A DNA stretch of 64,000 nucleotides from Demequina muriae (GTDB lineage Bacteria; Actinomycetota; Actinomycetes; Actinomycetales; Demequinaceae): NCBI RefSeq assembly GCF_030418295.1, contig NZ_JAUHQA010000001.1, positions 1,798,001-1,862,000 of the forward strand, given 5' to 3'. This document shows, piece by piece, positions 34,987 through 44,118 of the stretch (the stretch's first letter is position 1; every line of letters starts with the position of its first letter). The notes under the pieces are model-generated. The model did no database searches. It worked only from the letters and a program-made list of their open reading frames with translations, and was not told where the DNA came from. A program made the translations under genes and the position numbers.

Positions 34987-36969
34987 ATGTCAGCCGACCA
35001 GATCCTCGACGCGCTCGACCCCGAGCAGCGCGACGTCGCCACCGCCCTTCACGGGCCCGTGTGCGTGCTCGCGGGTGCGGGCACGGGCAAGACGCGCGCG
35101 ATCACGCATCGGATCGCGTACGGGGTCCGCGTGAACGCCTACAACCCGCAGTCGGTGCTGGCGGTGACGTTCACCGCGCGCGCGGCCGGCGAGATGCGTG
35201 AGCGGTTGCGGGCGCTCGGGGCGCAGGGCGTCCAGGCGCGCACCTTCCACGCGGCTGCGCTGCGCCAGCTCAGCTACTTCTGGCCGCAGGTGGTCGGCGG
35301 CCAGATCCCGCAGCTGGTCGAGCAGAAGGCCTCTCTCGTGGGCCGCGCCGCCCGGCAGGTGGGACTCAGCCCGGACCGGCTCACCGTGCGCGACCTCGCA
35401 AGCGAGATCGAATGGGCGAAGGTCTCGCTGGTCGGCGCGGAGGACTACCCCCAGGTGACGGCCGATGCCGGACGCCCCGCGCCCGCAGGCGTCGAGCGAC
35501 GCCAGGTGGCCGACGTCATGCGCGCCTACGAGGAGGCGAAGACCGAGGCGGTGGTCCTCGACTTCGAGGACATCCTCCTGCTGCTCGCGGACATGATCGG
35601 GCGCCATGGCGAGGTGGGCGAGCAGATCCGCCGTCAGTACCGGCACTTCGTCGTCGACGAATACCAGGATGTCTCGCCACTTCAGCAGTTCCTGCTGGAT
35701 CAGTGGCTGGGAGGCCGCGAGGAGCTGTGCGTCGTGGGCGATCCGGCCCAGACCATCTACTCGTTCGCCGGGGCATCGCCGCGGCACCTGCTCGACTTCC
35801 CGCGCACCCACCCGGACGCGACGGTGGTGCGGCTGGTGCGCGACTACCGGTCGACCCCGCAGGTGGTGAACCTTGCGAACGGACTGATGGCGGCTCGTGG
35901 GTCGGCCCGCACGGGGGTCGAGCTGGTCGCACAGCGACCCTCGGGCCCGGACCCCTCGTTCACGGCGTACGACGACGACTCCTCCGAGGCGGCTGCCGTG
36001 GCGGAACGGATCGAGCGGCTCATCGCCTCCGGAATCTCCGCCTCCGAGATCGCCGTGCTGTACCGCACCAACAGCCAATCGGAGGAGCTGGAGGACGCCC
36101 TCGCCCACCGCGGCATCGGCTATCTGATCCGAGGCGGCCGCCGGTTCTTCGACCGTGAGGAGGTCCGCAAGGCGATGGTGCTGCTGCGTGGCGCAGCCGT
36201 GAGCGCGACCGAGGCGCCGCTCGGTGAGCAGGTGCGCGACGCGATCGCCGATGCGGGATGGAGCGAGCAGGCGCCTTCGGCCAGAGGAGCGGTGAGGGAA
36301 CGCTGGGAGTCGCTGCAGGCTCTCGTGCAGCTCGCGGATGATTTCGACGCGGACGGGGGAGGGAGCGCGACGGTGCGGGAGTTCGTCGAACACCTCGGCG
36401 AGCGCGCGCAGGCGCAGCACGCGCCCGCCGTCGAAGGAGTGACGCTCACGACCATGCACGCGGCCAAGGGCCTCGAATGGGACGCGGTGTTCATCGTGGG
36501 ATGCTCGGAAGGCCTGATGCCGATCTCCCTCGCTGAGGCGCCTGAGGCCGTGGAAGAGGAGCGGCGTCTGCTCTACGTCGCCGTCACCCGAGCACGCGAG
36601 CACCTCATGCTGAGCTTCGCGCGGTCGCGGAAGGCCGGCGGGCGCGCCAGCCGCAAGCGCACGCGGTTCCTGGAGCGCTGGTGGCCGGAGGCGGGGCGCA
36701 CCCCCACGCGCCGAGCCAAGGCCGCAGGAAAGGTCGCCGATCTCGATGCCGACCAGGCGCACCTCTTCGAGGCGCTGCGCGCCTGGCGCCTGGACCTTGC
36801 GAGCGAGTCCTCGAAGCCGGCCTATACGGTGCTGACCGACGCCTCGCTGGTCGAGATCGCTCAGCAGCGCCCCTCGACCATCGGTGCCCTGGCGAGCGTC
36901 CGCGGCGTGGGCGCGTCCAAGCTGGACCAGTTCGGCGCACAGATCCTGAGGGTCGTCGCCGACAACTGA
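34987..36969 (+). CDS. uvrD2: UvrD2-like SF1 helicase with HRDC domain, lacking the tetracysteine module
   Basis: A 660-residue helicase with motifs LAGAGTGKTRA (residues ~29-39), VVDEYQDVSPLQQ, GDPAQTIYSFAGA, TMHAAKGLEWDAVF and LLYVAVTRAREHLM. A basic linker follows, then a C-terminal HRDC domain (~590-660). The order nudC-uvrD2 matches M. tuberculosis Rv3199c-Rv3198c. Mycobacterial UvrD2 has a CxxC-14-CxxC module between motor and HRDC; here the linker RKRTRFLERWWPEAG...VADLDADQ contains no cysteine at all. The ATG at 34987 is preferred (CACAAT seven bases upstream, no Shine-Dalgarno); ATG 34978 would add three residues. Confidence 0.9.
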   Translation: MSADQILDALDPEQRDVATALHGPVCVLAGAGTGKTRAITHRIAYGVRVNAYNPQSVLAVTFTARAAGEMRERLRALGAQGVQARTFHAAALRQLSYFWPQVVGGQIPQLVEQKASLVGRAARQVGLSPDRLTVRDLASEIEWAKVSLVGAEDYPQVTADAGRPAPAGVERRQVADVMRAYEEAKTEAVVLDFEDILLLLADMIGRHGEVGEQIRRQYRHFVVDEYQDVSPLQQFLLDQWLGGREELCVVGDPAQTIYSFAGASPRHLLDFPRTHPDATVVRLVRDYRSTPQVVNLANGLMAARGSARTGVELVAQRPSGPDPSFTAYDDDSSEAAAVAERIERLIASGISASEIAVLYRTNSQSEELEDALAHRGIGYLIRGGRRFFDREEVRKAMVLLRGAAVSATEAPLGEQVRDAIADAGWSEQAPSARGAVRERWESLQALVQLADDFDADGGGSATVREFVEHLGERAQAQHAPAVEGVTLTTMHAAKGLEWDAVFIVGCSEGLMPISLAEAPEAVEEERRLLYVAVTRAREHLMLSFARSRKAGGRASRKRTRFLERWWPEAGRTPTRRAKAAGKVADLDADQAHLFEALRAWRLDLASESSKPAYTVLTDASLVEIAQQRPSTIGALASVRGVGASKLDQFGAQILRVVADN

Positions 36970-36975
36970 CGGGGG

Positions 36976-37851
36976 TCAGACGCCGGCAGGTGCGTCCCGG
37001 GTGATGGCGTGCACCGCGTCGTCCGTGCAGCGACAGTCGGGATGCGGGGCCGTCGGTGCGAGCGTGGTCACGCCCCCGGTGCTCACGCGCCACGTCGTGG
37101 CGGCGCGGCCCGCCAGAAAGGCGATGACCTCGTGGGCGGCCAGTGCTCCCGCGATCGTGGCCGCCACCGGATCGACACGCGGACGTCTGGAATCGCTCTG
37201 CAGCGCCAGCACTGGCCAGTCGCCACGAGACTCGGTCTCCGTCAGTCCCAGGCAGGTGGCGCACGCGGTGGTCCCCGGCACCACCAGTGGACCCACGCGC
37301 ACCGACGCCTCGCTGCACTCGACGAGCAGATGCGGCTGGTTGGCGGACAGCAGCGCCCGCGCCCTGGCGACGGCCGGGCCCGATGAGATGAGGACATCGA
37401 GCGCCGCATCCGCGTGTGCCCCCCGCAGCTGTGCCGTCGGCACGGCCTCTCGCACGCGCGCGTGCGCCACGGCACCGCAGTCGGGGTCCGGCAGATGAGG
37501 CGCGGCGCCGGCCCTGGCACGATCCTGGTCCACCACCGTCAGCGCCAGCCCCGCACGCGCGACCGCCACCGCGGCCTCGGTGCCGAGCGCACCCGCGCCG
37601 TGAATGCGCACACACGGAGAGTCCGGGCGCGGCTCATCGTCGTTCGCCAGGAGGCCGTGGGCGGCCAGTCGCCGCAGCAGGTCGGCATGCTTGCGTCGCT
37701 CGGCCGCGCCGACGCGCCTGCCGCCCTCGAGCGAGCGGAGGAACCGAGCCTCGCCAGGGGTCGTGGTGGTCAGCACGAGGGGCGCGTCCCAGCCCACCTG
37801 CAGTCCGGTGCCGGGCAGCGCGAGCACGGGAGCCGCAGGGTTGAGGTGCAT
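36976..37851 (-). CDS. ThiF/E1-like NAD-fold protein, probable TOMM leader-binding/cyclodehydratase-like
   Basis: A 291-residue protein. The first ~85 residues resemble a small winged-helix/leader-binding domain (GEARFLRSLEGGRRVGAAERRKHADLL). A Rossmann ThiF-like core follows, with GAGALGTEAAVAVARAGLALTVVDQD. Paired cysteines TACATCLG and CRC near the C-terminus would bind zinc, as in E1-like proteins. The catalytic Arg/Lys/Asp needed for adenylation are not obvious, so it may bind rather than activate substrate. No TOMM precursor or YcaO is nearby. It may correspond to M. tuberculosis Rv3196. Its promoter region shares unusual blocks with the FHA-FtsK gene (see findings). Confidence 0.65.
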   Translation of the reverse strand: MHLNPAAPVLALPGTGLQVGWDAPLVLTTTTPGEARFLRSLEGGRRVGAAERRKHADLLRRLAAHGLLANDDEPRPDSPCVRIHGAGALGTEAAVAVARAGLALTVVDQDRARAGAAPHLPDPDCGAVAHARVREAVPTAQLRGAHADAALDVLISSGPAVARARALLSANQPHLLVECSEASVRVGPLVVPGTTACATCLGLTETESRGDWPVLALQSDSRRPRVDPVAATIAGALAAHEVIAFLAGRAATTWRVSTGGVTTLAPTAPHPDCRCTDDAVHAITRDAPAGV

Positions 37852-37903
37852 CTGGTCAGCGTGGCAGGGGAGCCGGCACGCCGCGCGTTATCCACAGGGA
37901 CAC
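37848..37903 (-). promoter_or_regulatory. Start-codon block and upstream box shared with the FHA-FtsK gene
   Basis: On the plus strand an 18-base block GCATCTGGTCAGCGTGGC (37848-37865) covers the start codon, and TCCACAGGGACAC occurs at 37891-37903, 40 bases upstream. TTATCCACA (37888-37896) matches a DnaA-box consensus. Both blocks recur at 53277-53338. Confidence 0.5.
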
Positions 37904-37944
37904 CGCGGTGGGCGCCCCCGGACCCGACGGGACCCCAGACAGCA

Positions 37945-37979
37945 GAAAGCGGGCCGCCCCGGTGGGGCGGCCCGCTTTC
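37945..37979 (-). terminator. Strong intrinsic terminator hairpin after DUF5679
   Basis: A perfect 16-bp stem GAAAGCGGGCCGCCCC with a 3-base loop and its complement, 21 bases after the DUF5679 stop. The A/T-rich stem ends make it the most canonical terminator in the window. Confidence 0.85.
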
Positions 37980-38000
37980 AACGATGCGGTGGGGCGGAGG

Positions 38001-38162
38001 TTACGCCTTGCCGAGGATGCGGTTGAGCTTGGTGCCACAGACGGGGCACACGGCCTTCGCCATGCGGCGGCCGTTCTCCGAGACGACGACGTTGCCCTCG
38101 GTCTCGCGCTTCTCCTTGCACTTCACGCAGTAGAACTCGCCCTTGTAAGTTTCGTCAGCCAT
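38001..38162 (-). CDS. DUF5679 zinc-ribbon mini-protein
   Basis: A 53-residue protein with four cysteines, Cys12-x-x-Cys15 (YCVKCK) and Cys39-x-x-Cys42 (VCPVCG), spaced as a single zinc ribbon and ending TKLNRILGKA. This matches the DUF5679 family of very small actinobacterial zinc ribbons of unknown role. AAGGAG is well placed before the ATG at 38162; a longer frame upstream has no support. A candidate -10 (TACGCT, minus, 38238-38243) would give a ~70-base leader. Being monocistronic with its own strong terminator suggests abundant expression. Confidence 0.88.
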   Translation of the reverse strand: MADETYKGEFYCVKCKEKRETEGNVVVSENGRRMAKAVCPVCGTKLNRILGKA

Positions 38163-38303
38163 GAGGCATCTCCTTCGCTTGCTCGCCGGGCGCGTTGCGC
38201 ACCCGGCTCCGGTGGCCCCTGCGGGCCGATCACCACAAGCGTAGACGGACACCACGACAATGCGGGACAAGCGCGCGCGTGCCGTGTCGTCCGGTGGCGA
38301 GAG

Positions 38304-39731
38304 TCAACGGCGCGGAGAGCCGCCGTCCGGGGCGCCCCCGGGAGTTCCGGACGCTCCCGGATCCTGCTCGCCATCATCCGGATCAGACGCTGGCGACCCG
38401 TCGCCGAGTCCCTCGGCCAGCAGCGCCTCCAGGGCACGGTCGACATCGTCCTCCTCGGCGCCACCGAGCCACTGCGCGACCCACGCCTGCGGATCGTCCA
38501 GCGCCGCCGCGCCCGGAAGCACGTCAGGGTGCGCCCATACGCGGTCGCGCTCCTCGGGCCCCGCCTCGAGGCTCAGTCGTGCCCACAGAGCAGCGGCGTC
38601 ACGCAGGCGGCGGGGCCGCAACTCGAGACCGAGGAGCGTCGCGAAGGCGTCCTCGGCCGGGCCGCCCGTGGCGCGTCGGCGCTGCATCATCTCGCGGAGC
38701 GCGCCGATGGAGGGCAGGTGCGGAGCAGCGGCGCGCACCGTGACCTCCTGCACCCACCCTTCGATGAGGGCGAGCAGCGTCTCGATGGACGCGAGCGTCT
38801 CGCGCTGCTCGTCGCTGTGGTGGGAGGCGAAGATGCCCTGAGTGAGAGCCTCCTGCATCTTCGCGGGCTCCTCGAAGCCGACGTCGCGCACAGCCTCGTC
38901 GAGCGCCTCCACGTCGATGCTGATGCCGGCGGCGTACTTCTCGATGAGCGTGTGGAGGTGGCCGGGAAGCCAGGGGACCGCAGAGAACAGACGCACGTGC
39001 GCCGCTTCGCGCAGGGCGATGTACGCGCGCACCTCGTCCTCCGGCACGCCCAGGCCCCCGGCGAAAGCGTCGATCGCGCTGGGCACCAGCACGACGCGAG
39101 GCTCGGCGAGCAGCGGGAATCCCAGGTCGGTCGCGCCGAAGGCGTCGCGGGCCATCTCGCCAGCCGCCTGCCCCACGTGCATGCCGCAGACGGTGGGGCT
39201 CACCGAGCCGACGAGTGCGGAGGACTCGGCGCCGAGGCCGGTGCCGCCGCCCTCTGCTCCGAGGATGCCGCTGAGCGCCTTCGAGACGCTGGTGGCGACA
39301 GGCCCCGCGAGGACGCGCCACGTCGGCATGGTCGCCTCGATCCACTCGGCGCGGCTCCACACCCGGGGCTCGCGTCCCGAGGGATCGAAGTCGGTGGCGG
39401 CATCGAGCCACAGCTCGGCGCGGGACACGGCCGCACGGTGCTCCGAGGCGACGTGAGCCGTCACTGTGGGGTCGCCGCCCTGTGCCGCCACGCCGCGAGC
39501 GACGTCGTGAGCGAGCTGCCAGTTCACGTCCTCGCCCTGCGACTGCGCCACCAGGGACCGGATCTGCCCGAGGACGTGGTCGAGCATGGCCGGGTTGGAC
39601 AGCATGCCGCTCGCCTGAGCGAGAGCAGCGGGATCCATGCCCATGCGTTCGAGCTCCTCGAGCGCTGCCTCCGCGTCGTCTCCGAACAGTTCGCGCAGCA
39701 GGCGCATCCACGGGGTCTGGTCGTCGGTCAC
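38304..39731 (-). CDS. Zincin_2/DUF2342 family putative metalloprotease
   Basis: A 475-residue protein of the actinobacterial family annotated as zinc-dependent metalloprotease or DUF2342. Visible parts are NWQLAHDVAR, a Trp-rich RAEWIEATMPTWRVLAGP, and the presumed metal region YIALREAAHVRLFSAVPWLPGHL with YAAGISIDVEAL. The motif reads REAAH rather than HExxH; from memory this variant is usual in the family, so catalytic activity is uncertain. The C-terminal ~60 residues are disordered, acidic and Gly/Pro-rich. AGGAG precedes the GTG start. It is divergent from the PDZ-Lon gene, as Rv3195 and Rv3194c are in M. tuberculosis by my recollection. Confidence 0.82.
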   Translation of the reverse strand: MTDDQTPWMRLLRELFGDDAEAALEELERMGMDPAALAQASGMLSNPAMLDHVLGQIRSLVAQSQGEDVNWQLAHDVARGVAAQGGDPTVTAHVASEHRAAVSRAELWLDAATDFDPSGREPRVWSRAEWIEATMPTWRVLAGPVATSVSKALSGILGAEGGGTGLGAESSALVGSVSPTVCGMHVGQAAGEMARDAFGATDLGFPLLAEPRVVLVPSAIDAFAGGLGVPEDEVRAYIALREAAHVRLFSAVPWLPGHLHTLIEKYAAGISIDVEALDEAVRDVGFEEPAKMQEALTQGIFASHHSDEQRETLASIETLLALIEGWVQEVTVRAAAPHLPSIGALREMMQRRRATGGPAEDAFATLLGLELRPRRLRDAAALWARLSLEAGPEERDRVWAHPDVLPGAAALDDPQAWVAQWLGGAEEDDVDRALEALLAEGLGDGSPASDPDDGEQDPGASGTPGGAPDGGSPRR

Positions 39732-39827
39732 TGAGGGCTCCTGGAGTTCGCGGCGGGCGCCTGGCGCGCACGTCTGTCCAAGGTAACGAACAGCTCGGCC
39801 ATTTGGGCACGTCGTTCGCTATGAGCA

Positions 39828-40970
39828 ATGATGGTGCGCGTGAGCGCCGCACCCCCACCGCCGCCCGTCCTGCTCGACGGCGCTGGCGGAGACACCATCA
39901 CCGACGTCTCCGGCGACCCCTTGGATCGCCGCTCCTTCGTGCTGGCCGCGACCGGACTCGGCGCGTCGCTGCTGATCGCCGTGCTGTCCATCCTCCCCGC
40001 GCCGTTCGCCATCGGAGGACCCGGCCCCACCTTCGACACGCTATCGGAGGTGGAGGGCGTGCCCTTGGTGGAGATCGAGGGTGCACCGACCTTCCCCGCG
40101 TCAGGCGAGCTGCGCCTCACCACCGTCTCTGTCGCGCGCGGAAGCTCCTCTGCCTTCACGCTGGGCCGTGTGCTGCGCGGCTGGGCCGACGAGGCCCGCT
40201 ACGTCGTGCCTGAGGAGGAGGTCTTCGGGACGCCGGACGAGGAGGAAGTCTTCGAGGAGCAGTCGGCCCAAGCGTGGATCACATCTCAGGAATCGGCGAC
40301 GGTCGCCGCTCTCGAGGCGCTCGATCAGCCGGTGCCGGCCGAGCTGGAGGTCGCCGAGGTCATCCCCACCTCGCTCGCCACCGGACTGCTGGAGCCAGGC
40401 GACGTGATCGTGGCGCTGAATGGTCAGGACGTGCCCACGTTCTCTGCGCTGGCGGACGTGCTCGCCGACGTCACCCCCGGAGATGACGTGAGCGTGTCCT
40501 ATGTGCGCGGCGGCCAGACCGCGGAGGTCGCATTCGCGACCTTGGACGACGGCGCCGGCGGGGCGCTCATGGGGCTCGGCATCGATCCCGGCTTCGAGCT
40601 CCCCATCGACGTCTCGGTCCAGATCGACTCGGTGGGCGGACCCAGCGCAGGGCTGATGTTCTCGCTCGCGATCATGGACATGCTCACCGAGGCGGATGAG
40701 CTCGCCGATGCGCGTGTGGCCGGCACGGGCACGATCGACGCGTCGGGGGATGTCGGCGCGATCGGCGGCATCGCCATGAAGATGCACGGTGCCGTGGACG
40801 CCGGCGCGGACTACTTCCTCGCTCCTGCGGACAACTGCGGGGAGGTCATCGGGAACGTCCCAGCCGGTCTCGACGTCTATTCAGTGGAGACCTTGGACGA
40901 TGCCTATGCCGCGATCATCGGCATTGGCAGCGGCGACACCGACAGCCTGCAGTCGTGCCGCTCGCCCTGA
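39828..40970 (+). CDS. PDZ and Lon-type (S16) serine protease, membrane anchored
   Basis: A 380-residue protein with one transmembrane anchor (~36-58), the YPGPT-like GGPGPTFDTLSEVEG, a PDZ domain (~165-245; SLATGLLEPGDVIVALNG) and an S16 peptidase domain. The catalytic dyad is Ser273 in GGPSAGLMFSL and Lys318 in GIAMKMHGA, 45 residues apart as in Lon. No ATPase domain is present. The predicted location is the outer face of the membrane. It matches the YlbL/Rv3194c group. The ATG at 39828 is the likely start though other starts nearby are possible; no good ribosome site is seen. Followed at 41 bases by the UPF0182 gene. Confidence 0.87.
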   Translation: MMVRVSAAPPPPPVLLDGAGGDTITDVSGDPLDRRSFVLAATGLGASLLIAVLSILPAPFAIGGPGPTFDTLSEVEGVPLVEIEGAPTFPASGELRLTTVSVARGSSSAFTLGRVLRGWADEARYVVPEEEVFGTPDEEEVFEEQSAQAWITSQESATVAALEALDQPVPAELEVAEVIPTSLATGLLEPGDVIVALNGQDVPTFSALADVLADVTPGDDVSVSYVRGGQTAEVAFATLDDGAGGALMGLGIDPGFELPIDVSVQIDSVGGPSAGLMFSLAIMDMLTEADELADARVAGTGTIDASGDVGAIGGIAMKMHGAVDAGADYFLAPADNCGEVIGNVPAGLDVYSVETLDDAYAAIIGIGSGDTDSLQSCRSP

Positions 40971-41011
40971 ACTACCCTTGAACTGAATCAACCCCAAAGA
41001 AGGACACCTCT

Positions 41012-44000
41012 GTGACGTTCGACGACGACCGCCGTTCGACCCCGCCGCGCCCGATGCAGGCGCCCAGGCGCCGCTCTCCGATGCTTGTGACCGGGATCGT
41101 GGTGGCCGTCCTCGTGGTGCTCACCATCATCGCCGCGCAGGTGTGGACCGAGATCGCGTGGTACCGACAGCTCGGCTTCGCCGAGGTGCTCACGACCCAG
41201 TGGATCACCCGTGCGGTCCTCTTCTTCGGATTCGGTCTGATCGCCGCCCTCGCCGTCTGGATCACGCTCTGGGTGGCGCGTCGCGTGCGACCCGCGGTCA
41301 CGGGCAAGCGCACCACGCTCGACCAGTACCGCGAGCAGATTCAGCCCCTCGAGAAGATCGCCATGGTGGCGCTTCCCGCGTTCGTGGGACTCATCGCCGG
41401 CCTCGCGATGTCCGCGCGCTGGGTGGACTTCCTCGCGTGGCTGAACCACGAGGAGTTCGGGGTCGCGGATCCCGAGTTCGGTCTCGATGCGTCGTACTAC
41501 GTGTTCACTCTGCCGGTGCTGCAGACGCTCTCCGGCTTCGTGCTCACCATCGCGATCCTGTGCACCATCCTCGCGGCATTCGTCCACCTGCTGTACGGCG
41601 GCATCGGTGGCGGGCGAGGCTTCGTCGCCTCGGGGGGCGCGCGCATTCAGCTGGCGATCTCCGGTCTGATCGTCATGCTCGGCATCGCCGCCAACTACTG
41701 GCTGGACCGGTTCGCTCTGCTGAACTCCGAGGAGGAGCGCTTCTACGGGGCGTCCTACACCGATGTCAACGCCATCCTTCCGGGCCGCACCATCCTCGTG
41801 GGCATCGCCGTCCTGGTGGGCCTGCTATTCCTCGCAGTGATCTGGCGCGGCGACTGGCGGATCCCCGCGGTCGGCGTCTCGCTCATGGTGCTGTCCGCCC
41901 TCGTGATCGGCGGCATCTACCCCGCAGTGGTGCAGCGCTTCCAGGTGGAGCCGAACGCGCAGTCGCTCCAGGAGCCGTTCATCCAGCGCAACATCGACGC
42001 CACTCAGTACGCCTATGGCCTCGACAACATCGAGACGATGCAGTACGAGGCGGCGACCGAGGCGGAGGCTGACGCGCTGCGCGCGAACGCGGAGACCACC
42101 ACGCAGATCCGACTGCTCGACCCCACCATCGTGGGTCCGGCGTTCCAGCAGCTGCAGCAGAACAAGCAGTACTACAACTTCGGCGATGAGCTCGCGGTCG
42201 ACCGCTACACGATCGATGGCGAGTCGCGCGACACCGTGATCGCAGTGCGCGAGCTCGACCTCAACGGCCTGTCCAACGAGAACCGCAGCTGGGTGAACGA
42301 CCACACCGTGTTCACGCACGGGTTCGGCGTCGTCGCTGCGTACGGCAATCGCACCACGGTCGACGGTCAGCCCGCCTTCTACGAGGGCAACATCCCGTCG
42401 AACGGCGGTCTGGGCCCGTACGAGCCGCGCATCTACTTCGGCCAGACTCTGCCCGACTACTCGATCGTGGGAGCGCCCGCGGACACCAACCCCTGGGAGC
42501 TCGACTACCCGGACGACGACTCGCCCAACGGGCAGATCAACACGACGTACGAGGGCGAGGGCGGACCGAGCATCGGCACGTTCGTGGAGAAGGTGCTCTA
42601 CGCGATCAAGTTCGGCGAGGAGCAGATCCTCTTCTCCGACCGCGTCACGAGCGAGTCCCAGATCCTCTACAACCGCGACCCCCTGGAGCGCGTCGCGAAG
42701 GTGGCGCCGTACCTCGAGCTCGACCAGACCACGTATCCCGCCGTGGTCGACGAGGAGGTCGTCTGGGTCGTCGACGGCTACACGACCACCGGATCGTTCC
42801 CGTACTCCGCGCCGGTGCAGGCGACCGGCGTCTTCGCGGGCTCGGCCACCTCTCAGTTCCCGACCTCGCTCAACTACGTGCGCAACTCGGTCAAGGCCAC
42901 CGTCAATGCTTACGACGGCTCGGTCACCCTGTACGCATGGGATGAGGAGGACCCGATCCTCCAGACGTGGCAGAACATCTTCCCGAACGCGATCGAGCCG
43001 ATGTCGGAGATCAGCAGCGACCTGATGAGCCACCTGCGCTACCCCGAGGACCTGTTCTCGATCCAGCGCCACCAGCTCCAGCGCTACCACGTGACGGACG
43101 CATCGGCCTTCTACTCCGGCCAGGACATCTGGTCGACCCCGGCCGACCCTGTGCAGGCCGGCGAGGGATTGCAGCCGCCGTACTACCTGTCGCTCCAGAT
43201 GCCCGGGCAGGACGAGCCGTCCTTCTCGCTGACCAGCAACTTCATCCCTGGCGGCAACACGGACCGCAACATCCTGACCGGCTATCTCGCGGTGGACTCC
43301 GAGACGGGGTCGACCGCGGGCGAGGTCGCCGAGGGCTTCGGCACGCTGCGGCTCCTCGAGCTGCCGCGTGACACGACGATCCCCGGTCCGGGCCAGGTCC
43401 AGAACAACTTCAACTCGAACTCGGACGCGCAGACCACGCTGAACCTGCTCCGCCAGGGCGAGACCGACGTGGTCAACGGCAACCTGCTCACGCTTCCCGT
43501 GGGCGGCGGACTGCTCTACGTGCAGCCGGTATACGTCCAGTCCAGCGAGGGCACCCGGGTGCCTCTCCTGCGCAAGGTCTTCGTCTCCTTCGGTGACGAG
43601 GTGGGCTTCGCGGACACCCTTCAGGAGGCGCTCGACCAGGTCTTCGGCGAGGGTGCGGCGGACGGTGCGGTCGAGGACCCGCGACCGCCGACGGAGGACG
43701 GAGAAGCCGTGGCGCCTGGAGAGGCGGGCGACGAGCCCGTCGACGGTGAGGAGCCGGCGGACGCCGAGGAGCCTGCAGAAGGCGACGAGGCCCCGATCGA
43801 CCCGGGCACGCTGACCGATCTCGAGGCCGCCCAGGCGGACCTGCGCGATGCGCTCGAGCGGGCTCAGCAGGCGATCGCCGACGGACAGACCGCGCTGCAG
43901 GCCAGCGACTTCACTGCCTACGGCACCGCGCAGGACGAGCTCGCTGCGGCGCTGGAGGACGCGGTCGTGGCCGATGAGCGCATCGCTGCCATCCAGAGCG

Positions 44001-44050
44001 AGGCCGCTGGCGAGTCGAACGCCTCGCCCTCACCCGAGCCCACCCCCTGA
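41012..44050 (+). CDS. UPF0182 family large membrane protein
   Basis: A 1012-residue protein. Seven hydrophobic segments fall within the first ~310 residues, with the family segments VWTEIAWYRQLGF, RSARWVDFLAW-type and NYWLDRFALLNS. A large extracytoplasmic domain follows (DPTIVGPAFQQLQQNKQYYNF, YEGEGGPSIG), ending in an acidic Glu/Pro-rich stretch (~880-935) and a coiled-coil-like helix before the C-terminus. It corresponds to M. tuberculosis Rv3193c and follows the Rv3194c homologue as there. Function unknown. AAGGA lies before the GTG start. Confidence 0.92.
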   Translation: MTFDDDRRSTPPRPMQAPRRRSPMLVTGIVVAVLVVLTIIAAQVWTEIAWYRQLGFAEVLTTQWITRAVLFFGFGLIAALAVWITLWVARRVRPAVTGKRTTLDQYREQIQPLEKIAMVALPAFVGLIAGLAMSARWVDFLAWLNHEEFGVADPEFGLDASYYVFTLPVLQTLSGFVLTIAILCTILAAFVHLLYGGIGGGRGFVASGGARIQLAISGLIVMLGIAANYWLDRFALLNSEEERFYGASYTDVNAILPGRTILVGIAVLVGLLFLAVIWRGDWRIPAVGVSLMVLSALVIGGIYPAVVQRFQVEPNAQSLQEPFIQRNIDATQYAYGLDNIETMQYEAATEAEADALRANAETTTQIRLLDPTIVGPAFQQLQQNKQYYNFGDELAVDRYTIDGESRDTVIAVRELDLNGLSNENRSWVNDHTVFTHGFGVVAAYGNRTTVDGQPAFYEGNIPSNGGLGPYEPRIYFGQTLPDYSIVGAPADTNPWELDYPDDDSPNGQINTTYEGEGGPSIGTFVEKVLYAIKFGEEQILFSDRVTSESQILYNRDPLERVAKVAPYLELDQTTYPAVVDEEVVWVVDGYTTTGSFPYSAPVQATGVFAGSATSQFPTSLNYVRNSVKATVNAYDGSVTLYAWDEEDPILQTWQNIFPNAIEPMSEISSDLMSHLRYPEDLFSIQRHQLQRYHVTDASAFYSGQDIWSTPADPVQAGEGLQPPYYLSLQMPGQDEPSFSLTSNFIPGGNTDRNILTGYLAVDSETGSTAGEVAEGFGTLRLLELPRDTTIPGPGQVQNNFNSNSDAQTTLNLLRQGETDVVNGNLLTLPVGGGLLYVQPVYVQSSEGTRVPLLRKVFVSFGDEVGFADTLQEALDQVFGEGAADGAVEDPRPPTEDGEAVAPGEAGDEPVDGEEPADAEEPAEGDEAPIDPGTLTDLEAAQADLRDALERAQQAIADGQTALQASDFTAYGTAQDELAAALEDAVVADERIAAIQSEAAGESNASPSPEPTP

Positions 44051-44058
44051 CGTGACGT

Positions 44059-44084
44059 CGCGACCCCGCTCCGGCGGGGTCGCG
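44059..44084 (+). terminator. Hairpin after UPF0182 gene
   Basis: An 11-bp perfect stem CGCGACCCCGC with a TCCG loop, nine bases after the stop. Confidence 0.7.
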
Positions 44085-44088
44085 CGAC

Positions 44089-44115
44089 AGGCGGGCCGTG
44101 AGACTCGGCCCGCCT
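44089..44115 (-). terminator. Hairpin after GH16 gene
   Basis: A 10-bp perfect stem AGGCGGGCCG with a 7-base loop, four bases past the minus-strand stop at 44119. It stands back to back with the UPF0182 terminator. Confidence 0.65.
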
Positions 44116-44118
44116 GGG

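Noticed and set aside
37888-37896. TTATCCACA as part of a replication origin
   Set aside because: Only a single good DnaA-box match, no AT-rich unwinding element and no dnaA, dnaN or recF nearby. It is better explained as part of the shared upstream box.
38304-39731. Loss of the HExxH motif (REAAH) as a broken protease
   Set aside because: As far as I recall this variant is common across the family, so it is not a peculiarity of this gene.
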